In this document: piece by piece, positions 8,707 to 17,685 of the stretch | How the letters are laid out: every line of letters begins with the position of its first letter | Numbering within the stretch: the first letter of the stretch is position 1 | NCBI RefSeq assembly: GCF_012689525.1 | Contig: NZ_CP051516.1 | Coordinates: forward strand, 2,790,001-2,854,000 | Reading direction: 5' to 3' | Origin: Paraburkholderia aromaticivorans | GTDB taxonomy: Bacteria > Pseudomonadota > Gammaproteobacteria > Burkholderiales > Burkholderiaceae | DNA length: 64,000 nt | Notes under the pieces: model-generated | Told to the model about the DNA's origin: nothing | Database searches by the model: none | Seen by the model: only the letters and a program-made list of their open reading frames with translations | Position numbers and translations under genes: made by a program

Positions 8707-9027
8707 ATGTCAGTCAACTGGCCGGAAACAATCTTCGAGCACTTCAAAGCCGCTGACGTGCGGCAAGTGGCCTACGTGCCGGATGCGGGGCACAAACGTC
8801 GTATCGAACTCTGCGAAGCAGATGCCGAAATCCATGCGGTTTCGCTGACCACCGAAGAAGAAGGCGTGGCCATGATGGGCGGCGCATGGGTCGGTGGCCA
8901 GCGCGGCGTACTGCTGCTGCAATCGAGCGGCGTGGGCAACTGCATCAACATGCTCTCGCTGCAACACGAATGCCGCATGCCCATCGTGATGCTGGTCACG
9001 ATGCGTGGAGAGTGGGGCGAGACATGA
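8707..9027 (+). pseudogene. Truncated TPP-binding protein (sulfopyruvate/phosphonopyruvate decarboxylase alpha-like)
   Basis: The frame from ATG 8707 gives 106 residues resembling the N-terminal pyrimidine-binding (PYR) domain of ComD/Ppd-type TPP decarboxylases. Recognisable elements are IFEHFKAADVRQVAYVPD, the catalytic-type glutamate in TTEEEGVAMMGGAW, and LLLQSSGVGNCINML. It ends RGEWGET and a stop, at the point where family members continue. Normal alpha-type subunits are about 170-190 residues, and no PP-binding domain follows here. It is probably a truncated relic; a short free-standing subunit is less likely. Confidence 0.65.
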
Positions 9028-9051
9028 CCGAGTAAACGACTAGTCGGCAAA

Positions 9052-9450
9052 CTACGCGTACTTATCGCCGACAGTGCTGCGGATGGGATAAGTGTCGTAC
9101 ACAATTATCATGCGCTCGACCAGACCATTGGCGTCGAACTCGAACACATCGACGCACTCGAAGCTCACGGCGGAACCGTCTTTCAGCACCCAATCGTAGA
9201 TGAAGTAACCCGTCGCACGCCGAGCGCCTGTTGTGCTCATGCAGATGTCGATAGGCCTGATCGTGCTGTCTCCCGATGCTTCGCTGACTTTGGCAAAGAA
9301 CGGTGCAGCTTGCATCCAACCGAGAAACGGCGAGAAAATCTGTGCGTCCGGTGCAAACAGGGCACAGATCGCGGCGACGTCGCCGCGCTCCAACTCTTTG
9401 AGGTAGGTGCGAACCTGCTGCGTATAGAGTAATTCCGGCGACGACACCAC
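9052..9450 (-). CDS. NTF2-like / SnoaL-type protein
   Basis: A 132-residue protein of the NTF2-like alpha+beta-barrel superfamily. Its GTG start at 9450 is preceded by GGAGG about six bases upstream. The pattern LKELERGDVAAICALFAPDAQIFSPF at the start, and VSFECVDVFEFDANGLVERMIIVYD near the end, are typical of SnoaL-like and nuclear-transport-factor-2-like small enzymes or binding proteins. Function is not predictable within the superfamily. It is divergent from the LysR gene at 9530, which probably regulates it (inference from layout). It appears intact, unlike most of its neighbours. Confidence 0.75.
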   Translation of the reverse strand: MVSSPELLYTQQVRTYLKELERGDVAAICALFAPDAQIFSPFLGWMQAAPFFAKVSEASGDSTIRPIDICMSTTGARRATGYFIYDWVLKDGSAVSFECVDVFEFDANGLVERMIIVYDTYPIRSTVGDKYA

Positions 9451-9529
9451 AGTAACCTCCGATAATTCGTTAAAGATGCGGCCCGGTCAAACGAGCACGC
9501 CCCTGGTTGAACACGATAGCGACCCGCCG

Positions 9530-10471
9530 ATGACCGAACAATCGAAAAATCCGCAAGCGGGGTATGCACCCGGAACATACCCGCTGGCAGATCTGACCCG
9601 CCCGCTGCCGTCGCTAGCTGGATTTCAGGCGTTCGTCGCCGCGGCGTCTCTTGGCAGCGTGAGTAAGGCCGCTGATCATCTGTGCCGCACGCAGGGAGCG
9701 GTCAGTCGGCAGATCCAGCAACTGGAAGCGCACTATCAATGTGCGCTGTTCGTGCGCCACGCGTCGGGGCTGGCATTGACGGCAGAGGGAGACACGCTGC
9801 TGACGGTGGCAGTCCACGTGCTGACGCAACTCGTTCAGCATGCTGCCATTCAGCAGGGCGCGACGTCGGTGATTACGCTGCGGTTACCGTCCACGTTTGC
9901 GATTCGCTGGTTGCTCCCGCGGCTGGCAGAAATCAACCATGCGCTGGGCGGAACTGAACTGCGCATCTCGACATCCGCTGACGACACGCCGGATTTCACC
10001 GCGCCGGATGTCGACGCCATTGTCGTGCGTGGCAACGGACAGTGGGTGGGCGTAGAAGCGGTACCGCTGTTTGCCGAGACGCTCGCGCCAATGTGCACAC
10101 CCGCATTGGCTGCATCTTTCAAGTCGGTCGCTGATCTTGCGGACGCGATATTGCTACATCCTGGACCTGGTTATGCGGAATGGCGTGGTTGGCTTGATGG
10201 TGTCGGGGCGACGCACATCAATGCTCGACAGGGGCTTGTATTCGATACACTTGAATTGACGCTCACTGCCGCAGCAGAAGGTCATGGGGTTGCAATCGGC
10301 GACCCACACATGGCGCAAGAAAGGCTTGATGTGGGTTCCCTGATGACGCCATTTCGAGAAGTAGTACGAAACAGTGCATCGTACTTTCTCGTTTACCCAT
10401 CTCAACGTGCGGCCCAGCCGAAGATTCGTGCCCTTGCCGACGTCCTCGTACGGCTGGCGCAAGAAGAGTGA
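9530..10471 (+). CDS. LysR-family transcriptional regulator, GcvA-like
   Basis: A 313-residue LysR protein if started at ATG 9530 (MTEQSK). An upstream in-frame start at 9476 would add 18 residues and sits closer to the divergent gene. The HTH segment reads LGSVSKAADHLCRTQGAVSRQIQQLEAHYQ and is followed by the effector domain (LPSTFAIRWLLPRLAEI). About 80 bp separate it from the divergent NTF2-like gene, its probable target. The effector domain has normal length and no interruptions, so it appears functional despite the decayed surroundings. Confidence 0.87.
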   Translation: MTEQSKNPQAGYAPGTYPLADLTRPLPSLAGFQAFVAAASLGSVSKAADHLCRTQGAVSRQIQQLEAHYQCALFVRHASGLALTAEGDTLLTVAVHVLTQLVQHAAIQQGATSVITLRLPSTFAIRWLLPRLAEINHALGGTELRISTSADDTPDFTAPDVDAIVVRGNGQWVGVEAVPLFAETLAPMCTPALAASFKSVADLADAILLHPGPGYAEWRGWLDGVGATHINARQGLVFDTLELTLTAAAEGHGVAIGDPHMAQERLDVGSLMTPFREVVRNSASYFLVYPSQRAAQPKIRALADVLVRLAQEE

Positions 10472-10568
10472 CTTACGCGAGTGCGCTAAACAGAAAGCCA
10501 TCGCACATGCGTCCACAGGCCGGTCGGTCGCGTCATTGGCATTGGTGCCGCTCGCATCGCGCGGTGAT

Positions 10569-10833
10569 ATGGAATTTACCAATACAACACCAAACGCCGG
10601 GTTCGATGAGCGGCCGGCGGCGCAAAACATGCAGTTGTCCCGTCGCGAGTATGAAATCTGCAAGCTACTGTTAAACGGAAGGACGATTCCCGATGCGGCG
10701 GACTACCTGGGCGTCAAGCTATCCTCAGCGGAGTCCTACGTGAAGCGTAGCCTTCGCGAAACTGGGGGTTCGCACGAAGCGCGAGTTGTTCGAATGGGCG
10801 CTGGCAGAAAACTCGCGGATGGGTAGCGCATGA
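10569..10833 (+). pseudogene. LuxR-type HTH protein with single-base frameshift
   Basis: From ATG 10569 the frame encodes a GerE/LuxR helix-turn-helix: LSRREYEICKLLLNG, then a recognition-helix region containing SSAESYVKR. Near 10749 the frame departs from the family. If the A at about 10749 is removed, the sequence continues RAFAKLGVRTKRELFEWAL, the usual end of a LuxR HTH, and stops at 10833. As it stands the product ends at 10826 with an unrelated tail. No receiver or ligand-binding domain precedes it, so the gene was small or is itself an amputated C-terminus. Confidence 0.75.
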
Positions 10834-10950
10834 CCGCTGCAGGCACAGGCTTCACTTCGGCGTGTACATCTGCCAGCCGGACATAACGGGATCATTACCA
10901 GCCTGACGTGGCATCGAGGGTGGAGAGGTAGCGGTCATTCAAGCGTCAAA

Positions 10951-10975
10951 GGCTGCCCTGATTGACAGGGCAGCC
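10951..10975 (-). terminator. Intrinsic terminator after icd
   Basis: A perfect 10-bp stem, GGCTGCCCTG paired with CAGGGCAGCC around a 5-base loop, lies 9 bases beyond the icd stop. On the minus strand it is followed by TTT. The U-tract is short but the position is right. Confidence 0.75.
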
Positions 10976-10983
10976 GGCATTCC

Positions 10984-13221
10984 TTAAACCTCAGTCGCCG
11001 ACAGCGCCGCATTCAACGTCTTGCTCGGACGCATCACGGCGTCGAGCTTTTGGGTGTCGGGCTGGTAGTAACCGCCGATGTCTACCGGCTGGCCTTGCAC
11101 TGCCGAAAACTCGGCCACGATGGCCTGCTCGTTCTCAGTCAGTTGCTTCGCCAACGGCGCGAAATGCGCGGCAAGAGCGGCGTCTTCGGTTTGCGCAGCC
11201 AGTCCCTGGGCCCAATACATGGCGAGATAAAACTGACTGCCGCGATTGTCCAGTTGTCCTGTCTTTGGAGACGGGTTCTTGTTGTTTTCCAGTAGCTTGC
11301 CAGTGGCCTCATCCAGCGTCTTTGCAAGTATTTTGGCCTTGGCATTGCCAGTCTTGATACCCAGATCTTCCAACGACACCGCCAGCGCCAGGAATTCACC
11401 CAAAGAATCCCAGCGCAGGTGGTTTTCTTCCACCAGTTGTTTCACGTGCTTGGGAGCCGAGCCGCCTGCCCCGGTTTCGTACATGCCGCCGCCGGCCATC
11501 AGCGGCACGATGGAGAGCATCTTGGCACTGGTGCCCAACTCCATGATGGGGAACAGATCGGTCAGGTAGTCGCGCAGGATATTGCCCGTGACCGAGATGG
11601 TGTCCAGCCCGCGAATGACGCGCTCCAGCGTGTAACGCATGGCTCGCACCTGAGACATGATCTCTATGTCCAGGCCCGTGGTGTCGTGGTCCTTGAGGTA
11701 GGTCTCGACCTTCTTGATCACCTCGGCTTCGTGCGGGCGGTACGGGTCCAGCCAGAAGATAGCCGGCATACCGGAGTTGCGGGCGCGCGTGACGGCCAGC
11801 TTGACCCAGTCGCGGATCGGCGCGTCCTTGACCTGGCACATGCGCCAGATGTCGCCTTCTTCAACGTTCTGCGTGAGCAGCACTTCGCCGGTGGCGAGGT
11901 CGACGATGCGGGCTTCACCTGCTTCGGGTACTTCAAAGGTCTTGTCGTGCGAGCCGTATTCCTCGGCCTGCTGGGCCATCAACCCTACATTGGGAACCGT
12001 GCCCATCGTGACGGGGTCGAAGTTGCCGTTGGTTTTGCAGAAGTTGATGATCTCCTGGTAGATGCGGGCGAACGTGCTCTCCGGGATTACAGCCTTGGTG
12101 TCCTTCGGACGGCCATCGGCGCCCCACATCTTGCCGCCGATGCGAATCATGGCCGGCATCGAGGCGTCCACGATCACGTCGTTGGGTGCATGCAGGTTGG
12201 AGATACCCTTGGCCGAGTCCACCATCGCCAGTTCGGGGCGGTGCTCGTGGCAGGCGTGCATATCGCGGATGATTTCTTCGCGCTTCGAGCTGGGCAGGCT
12301 TTCCAGCTTGTCATACAGATTGACGAGGCCGTTATTGACGTTCACACCCAGTTCGTCGAACAGCTTCCCGTGCTTCTCGAAGGCCTCCTTGTAGAAAATC
12401 TTCACCGCGTGGCCGAAGACTATGGGGTGCGAAACCTTCATCATCGTGGCCTTGACGTGCAGCGACAGCATGACGCCAGTCTTGCGGGCGTCTTCCATTT
12501 GCTCTTCGTAGAAGTCGCACAGCGCTTTCTTGCTCATAAACATGCTGTCGATGATCTCACCGTCCAGCAGCGACACCTTGGGCTTGAGCACAATAGCCTT
12601 GCCGCTTTGTGTCAGCAATTCCATCTTCACGTCGCGAGCGCGATCCACCGTCGTGGACTTTTCGCCATGGTAAAAGTCGCCGTGCTTCATGTGGGCCACG
12701 TGGGTGCGCGACGCCATACTCCACTCGCCCATGCTGTGCGGGTTCTTGCGAGCGAAATTCTTCACGGCGGCGGGTGCGCGGCGGTCCGAGTTGCCCTCGC
12801 GCAGCACGGGATTGACGGCACTGCCCAGGCACCTGGAGTAACGTTGACGGATTGCCTTCTCGGCTTCGGTCTTCGGTTCCTCGGGGAAATCCGGCACCTT
12901 GTAGCCCTTCCCCTGCAACTCCTTGATCGCACCGACCAACTGATGCACGGAGGCACTAATGTTGGGCAGTTTGATGATGTTGGTATCGGGCAGCAAGGTC
13001 AGGCGACCGAGTTCGGCCAGGTTGTCGGGCACCCGTTGCGCCTCGGTCAGAAATTCTGGAAATTCCCCCAGAATGCGGCCAGCCACTGAAATGTCGCTCG
13101 CGGCGACGTGGATTCCGGCCGACGCGGTGAAGGTGCGGATAATGGGCAGGAAGGCACTCGTGGCCAGCAGCGGCGCTTCGTCGGTCAGGGTGTAGATGAT
13201 GGTAGGTTGCTGGGTAGCCAT
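10984..13221 (-). CDS. icd: NADP-dependent isocitrate dehydrogenase, monomeric type
   Basis: A 745-residue protein matching the large single-chain isocitrate dehydrogenase (IDH-II family, normally about 740 residues), not the 45-kDa dimeric form. It starts [21 protein letters not shown] and contains [17 protein letters not shown], the substrate-binding serine/arginine region. It converts isocitrate and NADP+ to 2-oxoglutarate, CO2 and NADPH in the TCA cycle. It is full length with no interruptions, in a neighbourhood of broken central-carbon genes. A strong hairpin lies just after the stop. Burkholderiales often carry both IDH types, so this may be the second enzyme. Confidence 0.95.
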   Translation of the reverse strand: MATQQPTIIYTLTDEAPLLATSAFLPIIRTFTASAGIHVAASDISVAGRILGEFPEFLTEAQRVPDNLAELGRLTLLPDTNIIKLPNISASVHQLVGAIKELQGKGYKVPDFPEEPKTEAEKAIRQRYSRCLGSAVNPVLREGNSDRRAPAAVKNFARKNPHSMGEWSMASRTHVAHMKHGDFYHGEKSTTVDRARDVKMELLTQSGKAIVLKPKVSLLDGEIIDSMFMSKKALCDFYEEQMEDARKTGVMLSLHVKATMMKVSHPIVFGHAVKIFYKEAFEKHGKLFDELGVNVNNGLVNLYDKLESLPSSKREEIIRDMHACHEHRPELAMVDSAKGISNLHAPNDVIVDASMPAMIRIGGKMWGADGRPKDTKAVIPESTFARIYQEIINFCKTNGNFDPVTMGTVPNVGLMAQQAEEYGSHDKTFEVPEAGEARIVDLATGEVLLTQNVEEGDIWRMCQVKDAPIRDWVKLAVTRARNSGMPAIFWLDPYRPHEAEVIKKVETYLKDHDTTGLDIEIMSQVRAMRYTLERVIRGLDTISVTGNILRDYLTDLFPIMELGTSAKMLSIVPLMAGGGMYETGAGGSAPKHVKQLVEENHLRWDSLGEFLALAVSLEDLGIKTGNAKAKILAKTLDEATGKLLENNKNPSPKTGQLDNRGSQFYLAMYWAQGLAAQTEDAALAAHFAPLAKQLTENEQAIVAEFSAVQGQPVDIGGYYQPDTQKLDAVMRPSKTLNAALSATEV

Positions 13222-13556
13222 TCATTGCCTCAAGAACGTGAAGTGAATTGGCGAACTGCGCCACAGACCGGCATTCATGCTGGGATTCTGCCTGACTTCG
13301 CGCTCCAGCGGGCTGAACCGCACGCGCTTTTCACATTACGCTTGCATTGCAATCGCAGAATGGAAAATCCGCTTACAAGCGAACCTTGCTGTACCTGGGT
13401 TGTGTCAGTTCGTGGTCGTATGATTACGACATGAACACACGCTGTTGGCAACCGTTACCGGCCGGCAGGCGAGCGCCCGCGCATCGCCCAGGCTGATCAG
13501 TCCTTTCCACGGCCGAACCGTTCGGCGGATACGCCTGGCTACAGGCGCGGGTTGTT
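13222..13556. other. Intergenic stretch between icd and the malate synthase remnant
   Basis: About 335 bases with no supportable gene. It must hold the icd promoter, but I could not place a clear -35/-10. A short inverted repeat (GTCGTA-4-TACGAC, 13412-13427) and the palindrome TTGCATTGCAA near 13345 are visible and could be operator-like. A CGCCTG-4-CAGGCG hairpin followed by a T-rich run lies near 13530-13556 on the plus strand. Confidence 0.45.
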
Positions 13557-14110
13557 TTATATGTCCTCGTATAGCGGCAGTGTCAGGAAGTCCGTGAACT
13601 GCTCCGAGGTCGACATTTCTTCGAATATCTGTGCCGCACGGTCATACTGCGTCGTGTCGCCACCCACCTCCTTCTTCACCTTGTCCAGTTCCTCGCCGGT
13701 CAGGTTGCGCACGAGCTCGGCGGTAGCCTTGCGACCGTCGTCGAGCTTACCCTTTGGAGAACGGATCCATTGCCATACCTGCGAGCGCGAGATTTCCGCG
13801 GTCGCGGCATCTTCCATCAGGTTGTGGATGGGCACGCAGCCATTGCCCGCAAGCCACGCCCCCAGGTAGTGAATGCCGACGTTGATGTTGTTGCGCAAAC
13901 CCGCTTCGGTGATCGGCCCTTCCGGACTGAAGTCGAGCAGGTCCTTCGCGCTGACCTGCACGTCATCGCGTTGCTTGCCGATCTGGTTCGGCTCGTCGCC
14001 CAGCACCTTGACGAACTCGGCCATCGCGATCGGCACAAGCCCCGGGTGGGCGACCCAGCCGCCATCGTAGCCGTCAGCCGCGTCGCGCGACTTACGGCCT
14101 CGATACCGAG
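13557..14110 (-). pseudogene. aceB: Malate synthase A, C-terminal fragment
   Basis: The minus-strand frame ending at 13557 carries about 180 residues of the malate synthase A C-terminus. They begin near AADGYDGGWVAHPGLVPIA and run through NINVGIHYLGAWLAGNGCVPIHNLMEDAATAEISR to the usual acidic end. Full-length AceB is about 530 residues. The N-terminal two thirds, including the acetyl-CoA and glyoxylate site, are absent; upstream of about 14110 the frame is unrelated, arginine-rich sequence. Malate synthase joins acetyl-CoA and glyoxylate in the glyoxylate shunt. This remnant cannot be active. Confidence 0.88.
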
Positions 14111-14233
14111 CGGCCCGATCCCTGGACTGTCTAGTCGCGCGCAGTCTGCGCTCGCATTCAGACAAGTCGTTTGAGGTGATACCGGCTACGGCGTCACCTC
14201 ACGCATCGACATCGAATCGTTCGTGGGGAAGAC

Positions 14234-15690
14234 ATGGCAACTATCAAAGAGATCAGGGTTCCGGACATCGGCGACTTCAACGACATACCGGTCATCGAAG
14301 TGCTTATCAAGGCTGGCGACACCGTCCAGCTCGAAGATCCGCTGATCACGATCGAGTCCGACAAGGCCACGATGGAAGTGCCTGCATCGGAAGCCGGCAT
14401 CGTCAAGGAAGTGAAGATCAAGGATCTCACGCATGCCGAGATCCCCGATGTGGTCGCCAGCGCCTATGGCGCCCAGGGTCTGCGCTTCGGTCCGGAATAC
14501 CTGATTCCCAAGCCCTTCGATCCGCGGCTGATCGAGCGCATTGCGCCAGCGGTCGCCAAGGCGGCGATGGACAGCGGCATCGCCACGCAACCGATCGCCG
14601 ACCTCGAGGCCTACCGGCTCAAGCTGCGGCGTTTCATCTATCAGTCCGGCAGCAGCAGGATGGAGCCGGTATTCGCAGCGGCAAAAAAAACCCAAGACGA
14701 GTGGTCTACGCCGAGGGCGAGGAAGAGCGGGTCTTGCGCGCGGCTCAGATCGTGGTCGACGAAGGGATTGCGTATCCGGTGCTGGTTGGCCGTTTGAACG
14801 TCATTGCCGAGCGCATCGAGAGCTTCGGACTGCGTCTGAAGCTCGGCGAGAATTGCGAATGCGTGAACGTGCTCGACGATCCCCGGTATCAGGAGACCTG
14901 GAATGAGTATTACGCCCTGGTGACGAGAAAGGGTGTGACGCGTGCGCTCGCGAGAGACGAGATGCGCAACCGTACGACGCTGATCGGCGCCATGCTGGTG
15001 CGACGCGGCGAAGCCGATGCCATGCTGTGCGGGACCTATGGCACCTATGCCGACCACCTCAAGTACGTGAACGATGTGATCGGCATGCGCCCTGGCGTCA
15101 GCACGTTCGCCGCGCTGCAGATGCTGATCCTGCCGGAGCGCCAGCTGTTTATCTGCGATACGCACGTCAACCTCGAACCGTCCGTGGCACAGATCGCGGA
15201 GATGACGCTGCTCGCCGCTGAAGCCGTGCGGCGTTTCGGCATCACGCCGAGTGTCGCGCTGCTGTCCCATTCGAGTTTCGGCAGTTCGAACGCGCCGTCG
15301 GCGCTGAAGATGCGAGACGCGTTGGCGCTGGTTCACGAGCGCGCTCCCACGCTTGCGGTCGACGGCGAAATGCGTGGCGACGCGGCGCTATCCAAGGCCA
15401 TTCTCGACGACGTCTGCCTGGAGTCGCGCCTGGTGGAAGAAGCGAATCTGCTCATCATGCCCAACGTCGACGCAGCGAACATCGCGCACAACCTGCTGCG
15501 GATGGCTGCCGGCGGCGGCATTACGGTCGGCGCCATCCTGCTGGGCGCGGCGAAACCGGTGCATATCATGACGCCGTCGTCGACCGTGCAGCGCATCGTC
15601 AACATGACGGCGGTCGCGGTGGTCGACGCCGCCTCGGAGCGCTCGCAAGCCGGACGATCCGCCGATGCTCCGCTGGCATTCTGGCTTTGA
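14234..15690 (+). pseudogene. Lipoyl-domain :: malic enzyme chimera, frameshifted at an A8 run
   Basis: From ATG 14234 (GGGGAAG just upstream) the first ~70 residues are a lipoyl domain of the AceF/Lpd type, with the lipoylation-site pattern ESDKATMEVPA. At KIKD the frame passes directly into the malic enzyme NAD-binding region (LTHAEIPDVVASAYG, FGPEYLIPKPFDPRLI). At the eight adenines 14683-14690 the frame shifts by one. The following frame, to the stop at 15690, is the phosphotransacetylase-like C-terminal domain of a MaeB-type malic enzyme (VVYAEGEEERVLRA to [18 protein letters not shown]). The catalytic malic domain is missing. It looks like two genes fused by deletion, then frameshifted. 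Confidence 0.85.
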
Positions 15691-15706
15691 CCTGCAAGCA
15701 AATACG

Positions 15707-16345
15707 ATGGCTGCCCTCCCCGAAGGCCAGCGCGGCGTACATAAAACGAGGCGCGTATGGCCGATCCACGATCAGACCACGCCGCCCACCGCGCTCACGA
15801 AACCCGACTGGATCCATGTCCGGCTGTCGAACAGCGAAACGTTCCGCGACGTCAAGCGGATCCTGCGGGAACACGGACAACACACGGTCTGCGAAGAAGC
15901 CTCCTGCCCCAACATCGGAGAATGCTTCAGCAAAAGCACGGCGACCTTCATGGTCCTGGGTGACCTGTGCACGCGGCGCTGCCCGTTCTGCGACGTGGCT
16001 CACGGTAGGCCCAAGCCGCCCGACGCGCAGGAGCCCTTGCAGCTTGCAAAGACTATCGTCGCGCTAGGGCTCAAGTATGTGGTCGTCACCAGCGTGGACA
16101 GGGACGACCTGCGAGACGGCGGTGCTCAGCATTTCGCGCAATGCATCCGCGCGATCCGCGAACATTCTCCGGGCACCACCATCGAAGTCCTGGTGCCCGA
16201 CTTCCGCGGACGACTGGACGTCGCGCTCGACATTCTCCAGGCTACACCGCCCGACGTCCTGAACCACAATCTGGAGACCGTTCCACGTTTGTATCGTCAG
16301 GCCCACCAGGCCGGCGTCGCAACCGCGACCTGTAGCGATGATTGA
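15707..16345 (+). pseudogene. lipA: Lipoyl synthase LipA, C-terminally truncated
   Basis: The frame gives 212 residues from ATG 15707. The N-terminal auxiliary cluster ligands ([12 protein letters not shown]) and the radical-SAM motif CTRRCPFC are both present, followed by [11 protein letters not shown] and [14 protein letters not shown]. There the family resemblance stops, and after about 13 unrelated residues the frame ends. LipA proteins are about 310-330 residues, and the missing part includes the RSSYH serine that ligates the auxiliary cluster. LipA inserts sulfur into octanoyl groups on lipoyl domains. The last bases overlap the start of the next gene. Confidence 0.85.
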
Positions 16346-16961
16346 TCTTGCCAGCGGGCCTTCGATTGTCAGCGTGACGGCCACCGCGGTCGGCGCACTC
16401 AGCGGCGCTTTGTTTGCCGTGGAGCGCCGCTTCGGTCTGAGCGGTGTGCTTTGCCTTGCATTCAGCACCGGCGTCACCGGCAGTCTGATGCGTGACGTGC
16501 TGCTGCAGAGCGGTCCGTCCGTGATACTCACCGATGTCAGCTACCTGCTTGCGGTTCTGGTATGCGCAGCAACGGGATTCTTCTTTTCAAGCGTGATCCG
16601 CTGGGTACATCCGTTGCTCGTGGTGTTCGACGCACTGTCGATCGGGTTCTTTGCGGTGTTGGGCGCCACCAAGGCCATGCACGCCGGACTGGGGCCCCTC
16701 GGGGCGATTCTGATCGGCCTCATTAACGCGATTGGTGGTTGGGTGCTGCGGGACATCCTCGCGGGTGACAGGCCTCAACTCGTGCTTCCGGGGCCGATAT
16801 ACGCGATCGCGGCGGGCGTCGCAAGCGCACTCTATATGGTGCTGGTGGTTAGCCTGCACGTCGCCACCGCGCCTGCCGCGCTGGCTACCATTGTCGTCGG
16901 CTTCTCGATACGTATGGCTGCACTGAGATACGGCTGGAATGCGCCCGCCCCATCGACTTGA
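16338..16961 (+). CDS. TRIC-like / UPF0126 membrane protein
   Basis: A 207-residue integral membrane protein with about seven hydrophobic segments arranged as two similar halves. The halves carry the family glycine-plus-RD signatures [14 protein letters not shown] (about residues 46-59) and [14 protein letters not shown] (about 128-141), as in the YicG/UPF0126 family related to TRIC cation channels. Substrate assignments for the family are uncertain (cations; a glycine role has been suggested for relatives). It starts inside the end of the broken lipA, which may now supply its translation start context. It appears complete. Confidence 0.75.
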   Translation: MIDLASGPSIVSVTATAVGALSGALFAVERRFGLSGVLCLAFSTGVTGSLMRDVLLQSGPSVILTDVSYLLAVLVCAATGFFFSSVIRWVHPLLVVFDALSIGFFAVLGATKAMHAGLGPLGAILIGLINAIGGWVLRDILAGDRPQLVLPGPIYAIAAGVASALYMVLVVSLHVATAPAALATIVVGFSIRMAALRYGWNAPAPST

Positions 16962-17031
16962 CACCGCGCATCCGGCGTTCCAGATCCACGGAAAAGGCGC
17001 GCTATGGGGCATCGGGGAGTGACAGAAATCG

Positions 17032-17139
17032 ATGATTGAAATCCCGCTATCGGATGTGGACTGGAGACGTGTCGAACACCTGTTTGTGGCGTCTGAGCCT
17101 GCTTCAGCGCGCGGGCGCCCGCGTCGGGTCACCCGACGA
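17032..17139 (+). mobile_element. IS5-like transposase N-terminal fragment
   Basis: The frame from ATG 17032 begins MIEIPLSDVDWRRVEHLF and contains ARGRPRR, the usual start of IS5-group (DUF4096-type) transposases: a D-x-x-W-x-x-I/V-x-x-L/F segment followed by RGRPR. After about 36 residues it continues as unrelated arginine/cysteine-rich sequence and stops at 17223. No DDE catalytic residues and no clear terminal inverted repeats are present, so this is a stub of an insertion sequence. Confidence 0.6.
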
Positions 17140-17329
17140 AAATTATTCGTTCTGCCTTCGGGTATAAGCGCCCGATGCCGTCGCTGCGGCGCGTCCCGAC
17201 AAAGCCGACGTCAATTTTATTGATATGTCCTTTTTCTCACTGACGGCCGATCTGTTGGGCTCCATGCCTTCGCCTTTACGCTACGCGCTTTTTTTGATTC
17301 GCCCTAGTCAATTGCTTCTGGTCGCCACG
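17140..17329. other. Stretch between transposase stub and integrase remnant
   Basis: I see no gene, repeat or RNA here. A run of T (about 17289-17295) follows the sequence ctacgcgc but no convincing stem accompanies it. Confidence 0.4.
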
Positions 17330-17531
17330 CTAGCATCCTCCGAAGCCTTCTGAGACCGCAGTGGGATCGTACCGGCCGATAACCAGGGTTTCGCGGCGAC
17401 CGTTCACCCGGTAGTCGTACCGGAAGCTCACCGCGCCTGACAGCGTCACTGCCGCATAGCCCCCGCTGATCGGCAACCTTGTAGATCGTCTTGGCCGGCT
17501 TCAGCGCTCGCAACGGCATGTCTGTGAGCAT
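17330..17531 (-). pseudogene. DUF4102 tyrosine-integrase N-terminal remnant, frameshifted
   Basis: From ATG 17531 (GAGGAG five bases upstream) the frame reads LRALKPAKTIYKVADQRGL, the start of the Arm-DNA-binding domain of DUF4102-type phage or island integrases. One base is missing near 17459. In the next frame the family sequence continues YAAVTLSGAVSFRYDYRVNG, then RETLVIGRYDP, and stops at 17330. The core-binding and catalytic domains with the R-H-R-Y residues are absent. It lies about 220 bp from the 3' end of guaA, a known insertion site for islands with integrases. A shorter homologous piece is at 7452-7505. Confidence 0.8.
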
Positions 17532-17558
17532 AGGGACTCCTCGAACGTATACCGTCAA

Positions 17559-17685
17559 CCGATACCGTCAGAGTGATTTGACGGTATCGGACAAGGCCGT
17601 CCGAGGTGGAAATGTCGGTACCGTCACCGATACCGACATTTCCACCAGGTATTGTCCGGATCACAGCAGACCACATCGGACAATA
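17559..17685. repeat. Four consecutive inverted repeats upstream of the integrase remnant
   Basis: Within 127 bp there are four perfect inverted repeats. They are 17559-17590 (12-bp arms CCGATACCGTCA, 8-base loop), 17587-17604 (6-bp arms TCGGAC, overlapping the first), 17605-17646 (16-bp arms GGTGGAAATGTCGGTA, 10-base loop) and 17650-17685 (9-bp arms TATTGTCCG, 18-base centre). The hexamer CCGTCA recurs. They lie between the integrase start and guaA, so they could be integrase or excisionase sites, an operator region or a former attachment region. None resembles an intrinsic terminator. Confidence 0.8.

Noticed and set aside
11419..13089. A 556-codon plus-strand frame
   Set aside because: Antisense to the isocitrate dehydrogenase gene, with no recognisable protein motif.
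14683..14690. Programmed slippage at the A8 run making a functional malic enzyme
   Set aside because: The catalytic malic domain is missing upstream of the run, so even a corrected frame would not give malic enzyme activity. I keep only the weaker suggestion that a chimera could be made.
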